A stretch of DNA of 64,000 bases from DATBSL01 sp963729875 (GTDB lineage: Bacteria; Acidobacteriota; Vicinamibacteria; Fen-336), in contig CAVSPR010000002.1 of assembly GCA_963729875.1 (NCBI GenBank), positions 62,001-126,000 of the forward strand, in the 5' to 3' direction. Every line of letters begins with the position of its first letter. Position 1 is the first letter of the stretch. Below, piece after piece: positions 28,542 through 37,699 of this stretch. A program made the translations under genes and the position numbers. Under the pieces are notes generated by a model. That model was not told where the DNA came from. It did not search any database and saw only the letters and a program-made list of their open reading frames with translations.

Positions 28542-29555
28542 CTACGGCTTCACGAGCGGGGCGTTCGCCACGAGCGGGGGCCACTCGGCCAGCTTCTCGA
28601 CCTTGCTCCAGCTCGTGAAGAGGTGGCCGAGGAGACCCGGGCGCTCGAGCTTGCGGGCATCCTCGACCAGCCTCCGGCTGGCCTCGACGTCCTTGTAGCT
28701 CGTGGGGAGCACCCGGAAGCCCTTGTCGAGGAAGAGGGACAGCGACGGGTAGGAGTCCCGCTTCTCGTAGTGCCAGTCCGCGATGATGATGTCCCTCGGG
28801 ATCATGTAGATCGCCGGCCACGTGTGGTTCTTCGAGGCCTCCCACTCGCCGTAGTCGTAGCGCCCGGCGTCGATGAGCCGGTCTCCCCACATGATCATCT
28901 GGAGCCCGCGCTTCTTGACGACGTGGGCGTACAGGTCGTTCACCGCCTTCGCGTACACCTCGGCGGGGTCCTTGCCCTTGGTCGAGGGCGACGCGTCGTT
29001 GCCGATGAGGAAGACCTCGTCCATGCCCACGTGCAGCGTGTCGGCCTTGAAGGCGTCGACGATCTCGTCGATGAGGGCAAAGACGATCTGGTACACCCGC
29101 GGGTTCATGGGGTCCCACTCGCGGCAGTAGATCCCCTCGTTCCCGGGAAATGCGCCGGGGGTCAGGTCGAGCTGCGGGTACTTCGTGAGCAGCGGGTACG
29201 TCGTCTTCGCCCACGACTGGTGGCCGAAGCTCTGGAACTGCGGGATCACGCGAATGCCGTGCCGGCGAGCGGCCTCCACGAGCCGCCGGGCCCCGGCGCG
29301 GGTGATCACCTTCTCTGCGATCCGCAGCTCGGGGTGCGAGCGGAACTCGAAGGCGTAGTCGACCTCGAGGACGAGGACGTTCAGGCCCCGGGCGGCGAGA
29401 TCGGGGAGCTGGCCCTCGAGCGACTGGAGGTCGGCGTCGTTCTGGTACTCGAGCACGTGAAGGGCGACCCAGGGGGCCCCGGCCTTGGCGGACTTCTCCG
29501 CCGCCGCCGCCGGGAGGGCGATCAGGAGCGAGACGAGGATCGAGAGTGTGCGCAT
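28542..29555 (-). CDS. Secreted GH20-like glycoside hydrolase
   Basis: A 337-residue exported protein with a signal peptide ending PAAAA (about residue 19). The TIM-barrel shows features of GH20 beta-N-acetylhexosaminidases: RGLNVLVLEVDYAFEF, HGIRVIPQFQSFGHQSW and DTLHVGMDEVF, where Asp-Glu is the substrate-assisted catalytic pair, then MIMWGDRL and a C-terminal TSWSKVEKLAEWPPL. It lacks the N-terminal GH20b domain, so it is a short form. An amino-sugar glycan substrate is inferred from the family only. A TATCAT box lies seven bases before ATG 29555, suggesting a leaderless transcript. Confidence 0.78.
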   Translation of the reverse strand: MRTLSILVSLLIALPAAAAEKSAKAGAPWVALHVLEYQNDADLQSLEGQLPDLAARGLNVLVLEVDYAFEFRSHPELRIAEKVITRAGARRLVEAARRHGIRVIPQFQSFGHQSWAKTTYPLLTKYPQLDLTPGAFPGNEGIYCREWDPMNPRVYQIVFALIDEIVDAFKADTLHVGMDEVFLIGNDASPSTKGKDPAEVYAKAVNDLYAHVVKKRGLQMIMWGDRLIDAGRYDYGEWEASKNHTWPAIYMIPRDIIIADWHYEKRDSYPSLSLFLDKGFRVLPTSYKDVEASRRLVEDARKLERPGLLGHLFTSWSKVEKLAEWPPLVANAPLVKP

Positions 29556-29562
29556 GGCGCGG

Positions 29563-29568
29563 ATGATA
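29563..29568 (-). promoter_or_regulatory. -10 box (TATCAT) of the GH20-like gene
   Basis: TATCAT on the minus strand, seven bases before ATG 29555, with no Shine-Dalgarno between; another leaderless-type start. Confidence 0.4.
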
Positions 29569-29622
29569 GCGGAGGCCGCGGGCACGGTGAGGCTGCAGAT
29601 CAGGGCATGGATCGAGTGGTTC

Positions 29623-29651
29623 TTGTCCCGCCGGGCGCGCGTGGAGTAGGG
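29623..29651 (+). promoter_or_regulatory. Possible promoter of the M4 peptidase fusion gene
   Basis: TTGTCC (29623-29628) and TAGGGT (29646-29651) with a 17-base spacer. The ATG at 29695 follows CCGGAGGTCAC, a normal ribosome site. Confidence 0.4.
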
Positions 29652-29694
29652 TCCGCCGCGCCAGCGCTGCGGCTGGCCGACCACCGGAGGTCAC

Positions 29695-32600
29695 ATGAAG
29701 ACCCCCCGCACGCGGCCCACCGCCCTTTCGTGGCTGGTTCTGCTCGGGATTCTCGCTCTCGCGCCCGCCGCCAGCGGTGCCACCGGCCTCGCCTTCGACG
29801 GCGCGGGGCACACGTTCCACGGGGACTGGCAGGCCAGCGTGTCGTTGTCGGGCGAAAAGTGGCAACCGAGCCAGGCGGTCCAGCTGACGGTCGCGCTGAG
29901 CCTCGCCAACGGGCACCTCGCCAGCCTCGCCCAGGCGAAGATCAAGGCCGACCGGCTCTGCGTGCTGGTCACCGCCGAGCGCACGTTCGACTCCACGGGC
30001 TGGATGCGGCTCCCGAGCGACGAGCGCATGTCGACCCTCCTCACGCCGACGGGACTCGCCATCGAGGGCGGCATCCAGGGTGCGGTCACGGACCGCTTCG
30101 GCTACGCGTTCCGGACCCCCCTCGACATTCTCGAGTCCCTGCCGGTCTCGGAGCTGAAGGCGGGGCCCACCGCGGGCACGTCGACGGCGACGTTCTCCCT
30201 GAGCGCCACGCTCCCGGCCGACCTGCCCCCGGGGCTCTACCGGCTGAGGCTGGACTTCGGCGTCATGGTCGGCACGCGGTACTACAACCTGAACGGCTAC
30301 ACCTTCGCCACGAGGCCGTTCACCGACCAGGCGGGGACGAGCACCTATTTCTACTCACCGGTCATCCCGGCCACCGGCCGTCACGTGTGGGGGTACACGA
30401 TCGACGCCGCGCGCATCCAGGCGCGGTTCCCCTGGCTGCTGCTCTCGGGCTACAACTCCAACGGCTACCGGGGCGTCGTCGCCGAGGAGGACGGCGGCCG
30501 CTTCGCCACGTCGGACCGCAGCCTCATCCCGGACGACGTCATCCTCCCGATGTTCGACGACGCGGGGAAGCGACTGTCCTACTCGCTCGAGCCGCAGTTC
30601 CCGACGGACACAATCGACCCTCTCCAGAACATCCCCTGGGACTTCTCGAGCGGGCAGCTGACGGTGTCGGTCACGGGCCCGGACGGCCGGGTCGTGGACC
30701 TGGGGACCGCGCCGTTCGTGGCGAAGTCGGGGAACGGGCCCACCACGAAGCAGGAGGCGTTCACCCGGTGGACTCCCCAGGCTTACGGGCGCCACGTCGT
30801 GCGCGCCCGGGGATGGATCGCGGATCGCTGGGGACGCCGCTACGAGGGCGGTGGCACCTACCGCTTCTGGATCGGCCGGCGCATGACGCTCGCGACCGCG
30901 ACCTTCCAGGGCATGCCCTACCCGGTGGGCACGCGCTACGGGCGGGACATCCAGTTCAACCCGGCGGTCCCCGCCGACGTGGCCGTGACGGCGCGGCTCT
31001 TCGTCCACTCCGACCCTCGCGCGGTGCGGGAGACCTCCTACTCCGGGAAGGCCTCCCCCGCGGGCCTGTTCGGAGCGGCGCAGGGCATGGTCTCCTTCAC
31101 CCTCGACGCACCCGGCGAGTACTGGGCCCACGTCCTCGCGACCTACACCGACCCCGAGGGCCACCTCTGGGTCTCGTCCGTCCGGCACGCCGGCATCGTC
31201 TACCCCGAGGGCTCGCCGGTCGTGGCCCGCGGCAAGAAGCTCGCCGTCGGGGGAACCTACGTGGAGCGCGGCGACACCCGCTTCGAGGGCTACGTCACGC
31301 CGGACGGCGTGCAGCACCTCGCCCACGTGACCTTCCCGTATCGCGCCGGCGACGTCCTGCTGATCGCGGCCGAGGGACAGGGCGCGAACAAGATCGAGCC
31401 GGTGCTCACCTACCAGATGCAGGGCGACACCTCGCCGTGGGACACGCGCCTCAACGGTGTCGGGACCACGAACCTCGCGATCCGGACGTCGAACGGCTAT
31501 TCGCCCCACCTCTTCCCCGAGTACTTCACCGACGTCGAGTACTACTACGGGGCCGCGCCCCGGCCCGGCTTCATGGGCCGCTTCCTCGTCGGCGAGAGCA
31601 CGGTCAGGGCACCCTACTGGCCGACGAGCCCGAACTCCTTCGGGGGCCAGATCGGCGCGTCCCCGAACGGCGACACGCCCGGCGACATCTACCGGCTGAT
31701 CGGGGGCGTGGTGCTGCGCCGCGCCGGGCAGTCGCCGATGTACGCGGGCTACATCGCGAGCGCGTTCATCCTGCCGAAGGGCTCGAACAACAACCGCATC
31801 GTGGCGCCCGGCTCGGAGGACCTCGTGAGCCCCACCGGGGGGACGGCCCGTTTCTTCCTCGTGGGCCTGCGCCCCGGCACCGCCTTCGAGGTGGGCAGCA
31901 CCTTCCGCCCCGCGGTCCAGATCGACCCGATCCTCCCGGTGTCGATCCACTTCGAGCTCGACTACCCGGACGGCCGTCGCCAGACGGCCGACGGCGCGGG
32001 CGACGCCGCGGGCTCGTTCGCCGGACCGTCCGCCTGGGCCCTCGACGTGCCCGGCGTCTACAGGTACCGGCTGCGCGGCACCTGGAACGGGTTCGAGGGG
32101 CGCATGCCGGGGCTGCCCGAGGACGGCGGCGAGCTCTACGTCTACTCGAAGCCCCCGGCCGGCGCGCCGCGCCTGAAGCTCGACGGCGCGACGACCCGAA
32201 CGTTCTCCGCCGCCGGCTCCCTGACCCTCACGGGGACCAGCACGGCCGCGGAGGTCCACTACGCGCTCATCACTCCCGGGGCGGTGATCGCGCAGGGCGA
32301 TCTCCAGGTGCGCGGCGGGAAGTTCCAGTACACCTTCGACCCGGCGGCCGTCCACGCCAGGGTGCCGCTCTACGACGTGGTCAGCGTGACCACCGGTAAG
32401 CCGCAGATCGGGCGTGTCGTCCACCTGACGTTCTTCTCGGAGGAGAAGGCGGCCGGCGGCCGGTTCTTCGACGTCGCGCGGGTGATCCTCCGCGGGACCA
32501 CCGCCCTCGCGCCGGCCGCGCCGACGGTCGTGGGTGCCAGCGTCGCCGCCGCGAGCCCCGTCCGCATCGACGCGACGGAGCCGGCCGCCCTCGACGCGTG

Positions 32601-34044
32601 GGACGCGCAGCTCGACCGCCTGGTGCGGCACGGCGCCCTGCGATTCGTGTCGCAGGAGGGAGACACGCTCCTGCCGGGCCGGCGGCACGAGCGCCTGCAG
32701 CAGCTCCACCAGGGCGTGCCGATCTTCGGCGGCGAGGTCACGCGGCAGATCGAAGACGGGGTCACCGTCTCGATGTTCGGCTCGCTCCACCCCGACCTCG
32801 ACCTCGACACGCGGCCCGCGGTCACGGCGGAAGACGTCCGCCGCATCGTGGAGGGGCGGACCGGCGGCCGCGTCCCCGCCGACCGGCTGCCGAGCCTCGT
32901 CGTGCTCCCCCGGGATGGTGGCGGCTACGCCCTCGCCTGGCAGTGCGAGTCGCGCAGCCTCGCCGACGTCCGGGTCTCCTTTACGGACGCCCACACGGGT
33001 GGCCTCCTGCTGGATTACAGCGACCTCAAGACCCAGGCGCCGCCCGGCCGCGGGAAGGGAGTCCTGGGCGACGAGAAGAGCCTCGGCATCTCGCCGCACG
33101 CCGGGGCCTGGCTGGCCCTCGACCGCTCCCGGCCCTCCACCATCACGACCTTCGACCTGAGGGGCGACCTCGCCCGGGCGGCCGGGGCGGTGAGCCGGAC
33201 CGTGGGGCTCGACCTCGCCGACGTCGCGTCCTCCGCGACGCCCGAGTGGGACGACGGGGCGGTAGTCGACGCCCACGCTCACGCCGGCACGACCTGCGAC
33301 CACCTCGCCCGGCGCTTCGGGCGCCAGGGCCTGGACGGGCGCGACGGGCCGATCATGACCCTGGTGCACCCGGCCCGGCGCGAGGACTGGGACTCGCTCG
33401 GATCCCGCTACGGGATCTACTACACGTCCTCGTTCTGGGACGGCCGGATGGCCGTCTTCGGCGAGGGAGTCGCGCCCGCCCTCGACCTCGTCGCCCACGA
33501 GCTGGCGCACGGCGTCACGGATGCCTCCTCGCGGCTCGTCTACCGCAACGAGTCGGGGGCCCTCAACGAGGCGTTCTCCGACATCCTGGCCACGGCAGTC
33601 GAGTTCGGCGCGCAGCCGGCCGGAAGCGGGCCGGGACGGGCCGACTACCTGGTCGGCGAGGACTCGGTGAGCGGCGGCGGCCTGCGGTCGCTCGAGAACC
33701 CCGCAGTCCACGGGCACGCCGACCACTACGACCGGCGCCACGCCGGGACGGACGACAACGGCGGCGTGCATGCGAACGCGACGATCGCCTCCCACGCGTA
33801 CTTCCTGGCCGTGGAAGGCGGTACGAACCGGACGTCGGGGCTCGCCGTGAGCGGCGTGGGCGAGTCCCGCCGCGACGGGGTGGAGAAGGCCTTCTACCGC
33901 GCCTTCGTGTACATGCTGCCCCCGACCGCCACCTTCGCCACCGCGCGGGCGGCCACGCTGCAGTCGGCGCGCGACCTCTACGGCCCGGGTAGCGGCGTCG
34001 AGCAGGCCGTGGCCGAGGCCTGGACGGCGGTGGGGGTCCGGTAG
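29695..34044 (+). CDS. Large secreted protein with C-terminal thermolysin-type (M4) peptidase
   Basis: A 1449-residue exported protein with a signal peptide ending AASGA (about residue 29). Residues about 30-950 are beta-rich and match no domain I know. Then come an FTP-like propeptide segment (about 980-1060; LRFVSQEGDTLLPGRRHERL, GVPIFGGEVTRQIEDG) and a PepSY-like segment to about 1110. The M4 peptidase follows (about 1190-1449): zinc helix HELAH at 1268-1272, third zinc ligand Glu1292 in GALNEAFSDI exactly 20 residues later as in thermolysin, and the GGVHANATIASHAYF segment with the catalytic His. The protease is probably active after cleavage of the propeptide. A 950-residue extension before the propeptide is unusual. 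No frameshift; one continuous frame. Confidence 0.88.
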   Translation: MKTPRTRPTALSWLVLLGILALAPAASGATGLAFDGAGHTFHGDWQASVSLSGEKWQPSQAVQLTVALSLANGHLASLAQAKIKADRLCVLVTAERTFDSTGWMRLPSDERMSTLLTPTGLAIEGGIQGAVTDRFGYAFRTPLDILESLPVSELKAGPTAGTSTATFSLSATLPADLPPGLYRLRLDFGVMVGTRYYNLNGYTFATRPFTDQAGTSTYFYSPVIPATGRHVWGYTIDAARIQARFPWLLLSGYNSNGYRGVVAEEDGGRFATSDRSLIPDDVILPMFDDAGKRLSYSLEPQFPTDTIDPLQNIPWDFSSGQLTVSVTGPDGRVVDLGTAPFVAKSGNGPTTKQEAFTRWTPQAYGRHVVRARGWIADRWGRRYEGGGTYRFWIGRRMTLATATFQGMPYPVGTRYGRDIQFNPAVPADVAVTARLFVHSDPRAVRETSYSGKASPAGLFGAAQGMVSFTLDAPGEYWAHVLATYTDPEGHLWVSSVRHAGIVYPEGSPVVARGKKLAVGGTYVERGDTRFEGYVTPDGVQHLAHVTFPYRAGDVLLIAAEGQGANKIEPVLTYQMQGDTSPWDTRLNGVGTTNLAIRTSNGYSPHLFPEYFTDVEYYYGAAPRPGFMGRFLVGESTVRAPYWPTSPNSFGGQIGASPNGDTPGDIYRLIGGVVLRRAGQSPMYAGYIASAFILPKGSNNNRIVAPGSEDLVSPTGGTARFFLVGLRPGTAFEVGSTFRPAVQIDPILPVSIHFELDYPDGRRQTADGAGDAAGSFAGPSAWALDVPGVYRYRLRGTWNGFEGRMPGLPEDGGELYVYSKPPAGAPRLKLDGATTRTFSAAGSLTLTGTSTAAEVHYALITPGAVIAQGDLQVRGGKFQYTFDPAAVHARVPLYDVVSVTTGKPQIGRVVHLTFFSEEKAAGGRFFDVARVILRGTTALAPAAPTVVGASVAAASPVRIDATEPAALDAWDAQLDRLVRHGALRFVSQEGDTLLPGRRHERLQQLHQGVPIFGGEVTRQIEDGVTVSMFGSLHPDLDLDTRPAVTAEDVRRIVEGRTGGRVPADRLPSLVVLPRDGGGYALAWQCESRSLADVRVSFTDAHTGGLLLDYSDLKTQAPPGRGKGVLGDEKSLGISPHAGAWLALDRSRPSTITTFDLRGDLARAAGAVSRTVGLDLADVASSATPEWDDGAVVDAHAHAGTTCDHLARRFGRQGLDGRDGPIMTLVHPARREDWDSLGSRYGIYYTSSFWDGRMAVFGEGVAPALDLVAHELAHGVTDASSRLVYRNESGALNEAFSDILATAVEFGAQPAGSGPGRADYLVGEDSVSGGGLRSLENPAVHGHADHYDRRHAGTDDNGGVHANATIASHAYFLAVEGGTNRTSGLAVSGVGESRRDGVEKAFYRAFVYMLPPTATFATARAATLQSARDLYGPGSGVEQAVAEAWTAVGVR

Positions 34045-34060
34045 CCGGGACCGAAGGCGG

Positions 34061-34066
34061 TATGCT
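34061..34066 (+). promoter_or_regulatory. -10 box (TATGCT) of the hydroxylase gene
   Basis: TATGCT ends six bases before the GTG at 34073, suggesting a leaderless transcript. Confidence 0.4.
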
Positions 34067-34072
34067 CTGGCC

Positions 34073-34858
34073 GTGCTCCGCAGCTACGTCCACTGGCTGG
34101 TCGGGATCAGCGTGCTCTTCGTGCTGCTCGAGCGGCTGTTTCCCTGGCGGAAGGGGCAGGCCCTCCTGAGGCCCGGCTGGCTGCGGGACCTCGGCTTCCT
34201 GGCCGTGAACGGCCACTTCTTCTCGCTGCTGACCGCGGGTGTCAACGGGTGGCTGGCCCTGCAGGCGACACGGATCCTCCAGGACGCCGGCCTGCGCTTC
34301 GACGCTTCGCCGGTCCCCGCGTGGCCTCCCTGGGCGCAGGTGGCCGCCTTGCTCCTGGTCTCCGACTTCCTCCAGTGGTGCGTCCACAACGCGCTGCACC
34401 GCGTGCCGCAGCTCTGGACCTTCCACAAGGTCCACCACGCGATCACCACCATGGACTTCGTCGGGAACTTCCGCTTCCACTGGGTGGAGATCGTCGCCTA
34501 CAAGACGGTGCAGTGGCTCCCGCTGGCGCTCCTCGGCGCCTCGGGCGAGGCGGCCTTCGTGGTGGCGGTCTTCGGCACCTTCTGGGGCGACCTCAACCAC
34601 GCGAACCTGAACGTGGGCCTGGGGCGGCTGGGCTACGTCTTCAACAGCCCGCGCATGCACCTGTGGCACCACGACGCCTCGGACGAGGGAGGCGTGGCCA
34701 AGAACTTCGGGATCGTCCTGTCGCTCTGGGACTTCCTGTTCGGCACGGCCTACTGGCCCCGGGAGCGCAGCCCCGAGCGGCTGGGTTATCCAGGGGACCG
34801 CGAGATGCCGCCGGGGCTGCTCGGCGAGCTGGCCTGGCCCCTCGCCCGCCGGCGCTGA
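34073..34858 (+). CDS. Sterol desaturase/fatty-acid hydroxylase family membrane protein
   Basis: A 261-residue integral membrane di-iron enzyme. The His clusters of the superfamily are present: HNALH (HX3H) and HKVHH (HX2HH) around residues 103-123, His in FRFHW, NHAN and the final HLWHH (about 201-205). At least five hydrophobic helices surround them (WLVGISVLFVLLERLF, LLLVSDFLQW, AAFVVAVFGTFWG). It would hydroxylate or desaturate a lipid chain using O2; the actual lipid is unknown. The GTG at 34073 is supported by a TATGCT box six bases upstream. It stands 28 bases after the M4 peptidase gene. Confidence 0.88.
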   Translation: MLRSYVHWLVGISVLFVLLERLFPWRKGQALLRPGWLRDLGFLAVNGHFFSLLTAGVNGWLALQATRILQDAGLRFDASPVPAWPPWAQVAALLLVSDFLQWCVHNALHRVPQLWTFHKVHHAITTMDFVGNFRFHWVEIVAYKTVQWLPLALLGASGEAAFVVAVFGTFWGDLNHANLNVGLGRLGYVFNSPRMHLWHHDASDEGGVAKNFGIVLSLWDFLFGTAYWPRERSPERLGYPGDREMPPGLLGELAWPLARRR

Positions 34859-34903
34859 GCGACCCCGGGGTCGCCGCTCACCGGGGCGGTCCCCCGCCTG
34901 CCC

Positions 34904-34909
34904 TATACT
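34904..34909 (+). promoter_or_regulatory. -10 box (TATACT) of the PycTM-propeller operon
   Basis: TATACT ends five bases before the ATG at 34915, with GAGGG between. Transcription would start at about the A of the ATG. Confidence 0.5.
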
Positions 34910-34914
34910 GAGGG

Positions 34915-36429
34915 ATGGCCGACGTAGCACCGCCCGAGGGCGCCCCCCCCGTCGACCTGGGCGCGGACGAGGCGAAACAGCGCAAGAAGGAGGCCAAGCG
35001 GGAGGCCGAGTCGGCCCGCCCGCTGGACCCCCGGGAGCGCTACCGCGCGCTCGTGGACACGCTCGAGGAGGCAATGGACCTCGTCGAGCTGGCCGACCGC
35101 AAGGCCCGCTTCGCCCTCGTCATCATGGGCGCGCTCAACATCGCCTTCTTCTTCCTCGCCACCCGCTCCGATCTCGTCGACTACCTGCCCGACCGGCTGC
35201 GGCCGTTTCTCGGCTCCTACCTCCTCGTCTACGCGGGGGTCGCGCTCTTCTTCTTCCTCGAGGCGATCGAGGCCCTCCGGCCCCGCCGCTTCCGCCCCCA
35301 CCTCCCCTACCCGGGGGACGGTGGGCCCGACCACTACCCGGAAGGCCTGCGCTACTACGAGGACATCGTCGTGCGCGACCTGGAGGCCTACCGCCGCGCG
35401 TGGCGCGAGGTGCGCTTCGGTCAGCTGAACGCCGAGGTGTCCGTGCAGAACCACATCATGGCGCGCATCAACCTCGACAAGTACCGCTCGCTGCGACGCC
35501 TGTACGGGGGCCTGCGCGTGCTCACGATCCTGGCGGGCGGTCTGCTCGCGATCCTCGCCCTCTCGATGCTCTTCTACTCCCCCGGGCGCCTGCGCGCGTC
35601 CGCGCTCGCTCGCGAGGCACCCGGCCGGGTCGGTGAGGTCGAGCCGGCGGGCGCCTCCCCGCTCGGCGTGCCCACGGCCGTCTCGTCCGCGGGCGTCCGC
35701 GAGGCGTCGGGGGTCGCGTGGAGCGCCTCGAGCGGTCGGCTCTTCGTGGTCGGAGACCGGGGCACCCTCGCCGAGATCGCCCCGCCGGGGACCGTCGTGG
35801 CCAAGCAGCGCCCGAGAGGGAACCTCGAGGACGTCACCGTGCACGAGCCGAGCGGCCGGCTCGTCCTCCTCGCCGAGAAGAAAGGGGAGTTCGTCGTCTG
35901 GGACCCGGCCTCGGGTTCCGAGACGGCGCGGTTCCCGCTGGACGTGCCTGCCATCCTCGGCCGTGAGCCGGCGGATCGCAACCAGGGGTTCGAGGGGATC
36001 GTCTTCCGGCCCGAGGCGGGGCGCCCGGGAGGAGGGGTCTTCCACCTCGTCCACCAGCGGAAGCCTGCGCGGCTCGTCACCCTCGCCTTCGATCCCACGG
36101 GGCCCGTGCGCACGCTGGGGGCGGCCGACGTCCTCGCGCGCCACGCGCTGAAGCCCTACGAGGACCTCACGGCCGTGACGTGGAGCGAGCGGCTCGGACG
36201 GCTGCTCGTCATCGCCGAGAGCGACGACCGGCTGCTGGTGGTGTCCACCGACGGGACGATCGAGGCCGACCTGCCCCTGCCCGGCGGCCAGCAGGAGGGT
36301 CTCGCCCTCGACGACGCGGGCGCCCTCTGGGTGGCCGACGAGCGACTCGGGCTGCTGCGTTTCGACGGGGCGCTGCCGGCGATCGAGAAGGCGGTCGGCG
36401 ACGGGACGGGACAGGGAGCGCGCCCATGA
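34915..36429 (+). CDS. PycTM-like membrane domain fused to an SdiA-regulated-type beta-propeller
   Basis: A 504-residue protein. After a charged start, residues about 45-225 look like the Pycsar-effector transmembrane module: LVELADRKARFALVIMGALN, hydrophobic segments at about 64-82, 100-118 and 202-221, and the QNHIMARINLDKYRSLRRLY helix before the last one. The remaining 280 residues form a propeller of the SdiA-regulated/phytase-like type (ASGVAWSASSGRLFVVGDRG, NLEDVTVHEPSGRLVLL, NQGFEGIVFRP, EGLALDDAGALWVADERL) probably outside the membrane. There is no nucleotide cyclase next to it. The stop overlaps the porin start (ATGA). Assignment of PycTM is by pattern and needs a profile search; role unknown. 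Confidence 0.65.
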   Translation: MADVAPPEGAPPVDLGADEAKQRKKEAKREAESARPLDPRERYRALVDTLEEAMDLVELADRKARFALVIMGALNIAFFFLATRSDLVDYLPDRLRPFLGSYLLVYAGVALFFFLEAIEALRPRRFRPHLPYPGDGGPDHYPEGLRYYEDIVVRDLEAYRRAWREVRFGQLNAEVSVQNHIMARINLDKYRSLRRLYGGLRVLTILAGGLLAILALSMLFYSPGRLRASALAREAPGRVGEVEPAGASPLGVPTAVSSAGVREASGVAWSASSGRLFVVGDRGTLAEIAPPGTVVAKQRPRGNLEDVTVHEPSGRLVLLAEKKGEFVVWDPASGSETARFPLDVPAILGREPADRNQGFEGIVFRPEAGRPGGGVFHLVHQRKPARLVTLAFDPTGPVRTLGAADVLARHALKPYEDLTAVTWSERLGRLLVIAESDDRLLVVSTDGTIEADLPLPGGQQEGLALDDAGALWVADERLGLLRFDGALPAIEKAVGDGTGQGARP

Positions 36430-37691
36430 CATCGAGAACTCTCCTGCTTCTCTCGGCCGCGACCCTGCTGGCGGCGCCCGCCGGCGCGCAGACGAAGAAG
36501 GCGAAGGAGGAGCCGCCGCCCGGCTGGCAGGTGAAGCCCTTCTCCCTCGAGAACCCCTCGGCCGGCTTCAAGCTCGCGCTGAAGGGCTACATCCAGGCGG
36601 ATTTCCGGTCGTTCCAGGACTGGACCGCGGGGGACGAGGACACCGGCAACCTGCGCTCCGACGATTTCGAGTGGCGGCGCCTGCGCATCAGCCTCGAGGG
36701 CGAGTGGAAGCGACTCTCGTTCGAGACCACCGTCGACCCGGCGTTCGACGAGGGCGACGAGCTCAAGGACGCCTGGGCGAGCCTGCGCCTGGCGAAGTCG
36801 CTGCAGGTCCTCGGCGGGTACTCGAAGCTCCCCGTGAGCCCGGAATGGACCACGTCCGCCGCGAAGACCGACTTCGTGGAGCGCTCGGCCGTGGTGGACG
36901 CGCTCGCGCCCGCGCGCGACTGGGGCGGGGTCCTCCACGGGGAAGTCGCCCGTGTCGTCGAGTACCGGGCCGGTGTCTTCGAGGGCGACGGCAGGGGCCA
37001 GGACTGGCGCGCCGGCACGACGGCCGCGGGCCGGCTCGTCGTGAAGGCGGCCCGGTGGCTCGACCTGGGCGGCTCGTTCTCGCAGGGCGACGTCGAGGCC
37101 GACCCCGCGGGGCCGGGTCTCGACCCCGAGGCCAGGGGCCTCGAGGGGAAGAGCGTCACCGGCTTCCGCTTCTTCCCCGCGGTCTTCGTGAACGGGCGCC
37201 GCCTGCGCTGGGGCGCCGACGTGCGGGTCCAGACGGGGCCCGTGGCGCTCTGGGGGGAGTTCCTCGAGGCGCGCGAGGAGCGCAACGGGCAGGGGCCGGT
37301 GCTGGAGGACCTGCCGGAGGTCCGCGGCGACGGCTGGTCGGTGAACGCGACCTGGCTCGTGACCGGAGAGAAGAAGTCGCGCACGATCCGGCCGGACCGG
37401 TCGCTCTTCGGCGGCCCGGGCGCCATCGAGCTCGCCGTGCGCTACGAGGAGCTGCGCTTCGACGACGTGGAGAACGAGGGCTTCGAGTCCGCCGGCAGCC
37501 GCGCGCGGAACATCCGCCCTGCCGGCTACCGAGCCGTCACGGGCGGGTTGAGCTGGTGGCCGAGCTCCTTCCTGCGCCTGATGGGCGACGTCGTGGTCGA
37601 GCGCTACGACGACGCCCTGCGCGCGCCGGAGCCCGGCAAGGAGGGCAACTACGTGTCTCTCCTCGGGCGCGTCCAGGTCCATCTGCCGTGA
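36426..37691 (+). CDS. Phosphate-selective porin O/P-like outer-membrane protein
   Basis: A 421-residue outer-membrane barrel candidate with a signal peptide cleaved after PAGA (residue 21). The start of the mature protein matches OprP/OprO-type porins: GFKLALKGYIQADFRSFQDW, DDFEWRRLRISLEGEWKR and LRLAKSLQVLGGYSKLPVS, followed by alternating strands (WLDLGGSFSQGDV, RWGADVRVQTGPVALWGEFL) to the end. Such porins admit phosphate, pyrophosphate or other anions. It is coupled by ATGA to the PycTM-propeller gene and followed eight bases later by the CotH lipoprotein gene. Confidence 0.85.
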   Translation: MTSRTLLLLSAATLLAAPAGAQTKKAKEEPPPGWQVKPFSLENPSAGFKLALKGYIQADFRSFQDWTAGDEDTGNLRSDDFEWRRLRISLEGEWKRLSFETTVDPAFDEGDELKDAWASLRLAKSLQVLGGYSKLPVSPEWTTSAAKTDFVERSAVVDALAPARDWGGVLHGEVARVVEYRAGVFEGDGRGQDWRAGTTAAGRLVVKAARWLDLGGSFSQGDVEADPAGPGLDPEARGLEGKSVTGFRFFPAVFVNGRRLRWGADVRVQTGPVALWGEFLEAREERNGQGPVLEDLPEVRGDGWSVNATWLVTGEKKSRTIRPDRSLFGGPGAIELAVRYEELRFDDVENEGFESAGSRARNIRPAGYRAVTGGLSWWPSSFLRLMGDVVVERYDDALRAPEPGKEGNYVSLLGRVQVHLP

Positions 37692-37699
37692 GGAGGACG

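Noticed and set aside
34915..36429. A Pycsar or CBASS-type anti-phage system at the PycTM-like gene
   Set aside because: No nucleotide cyclase or CD-NTase is adjacent, and the neighbours are a porin, a kinase-fold lipoprotein and a phosphatase; the domain is better treated as a membrane anchor or sensor.
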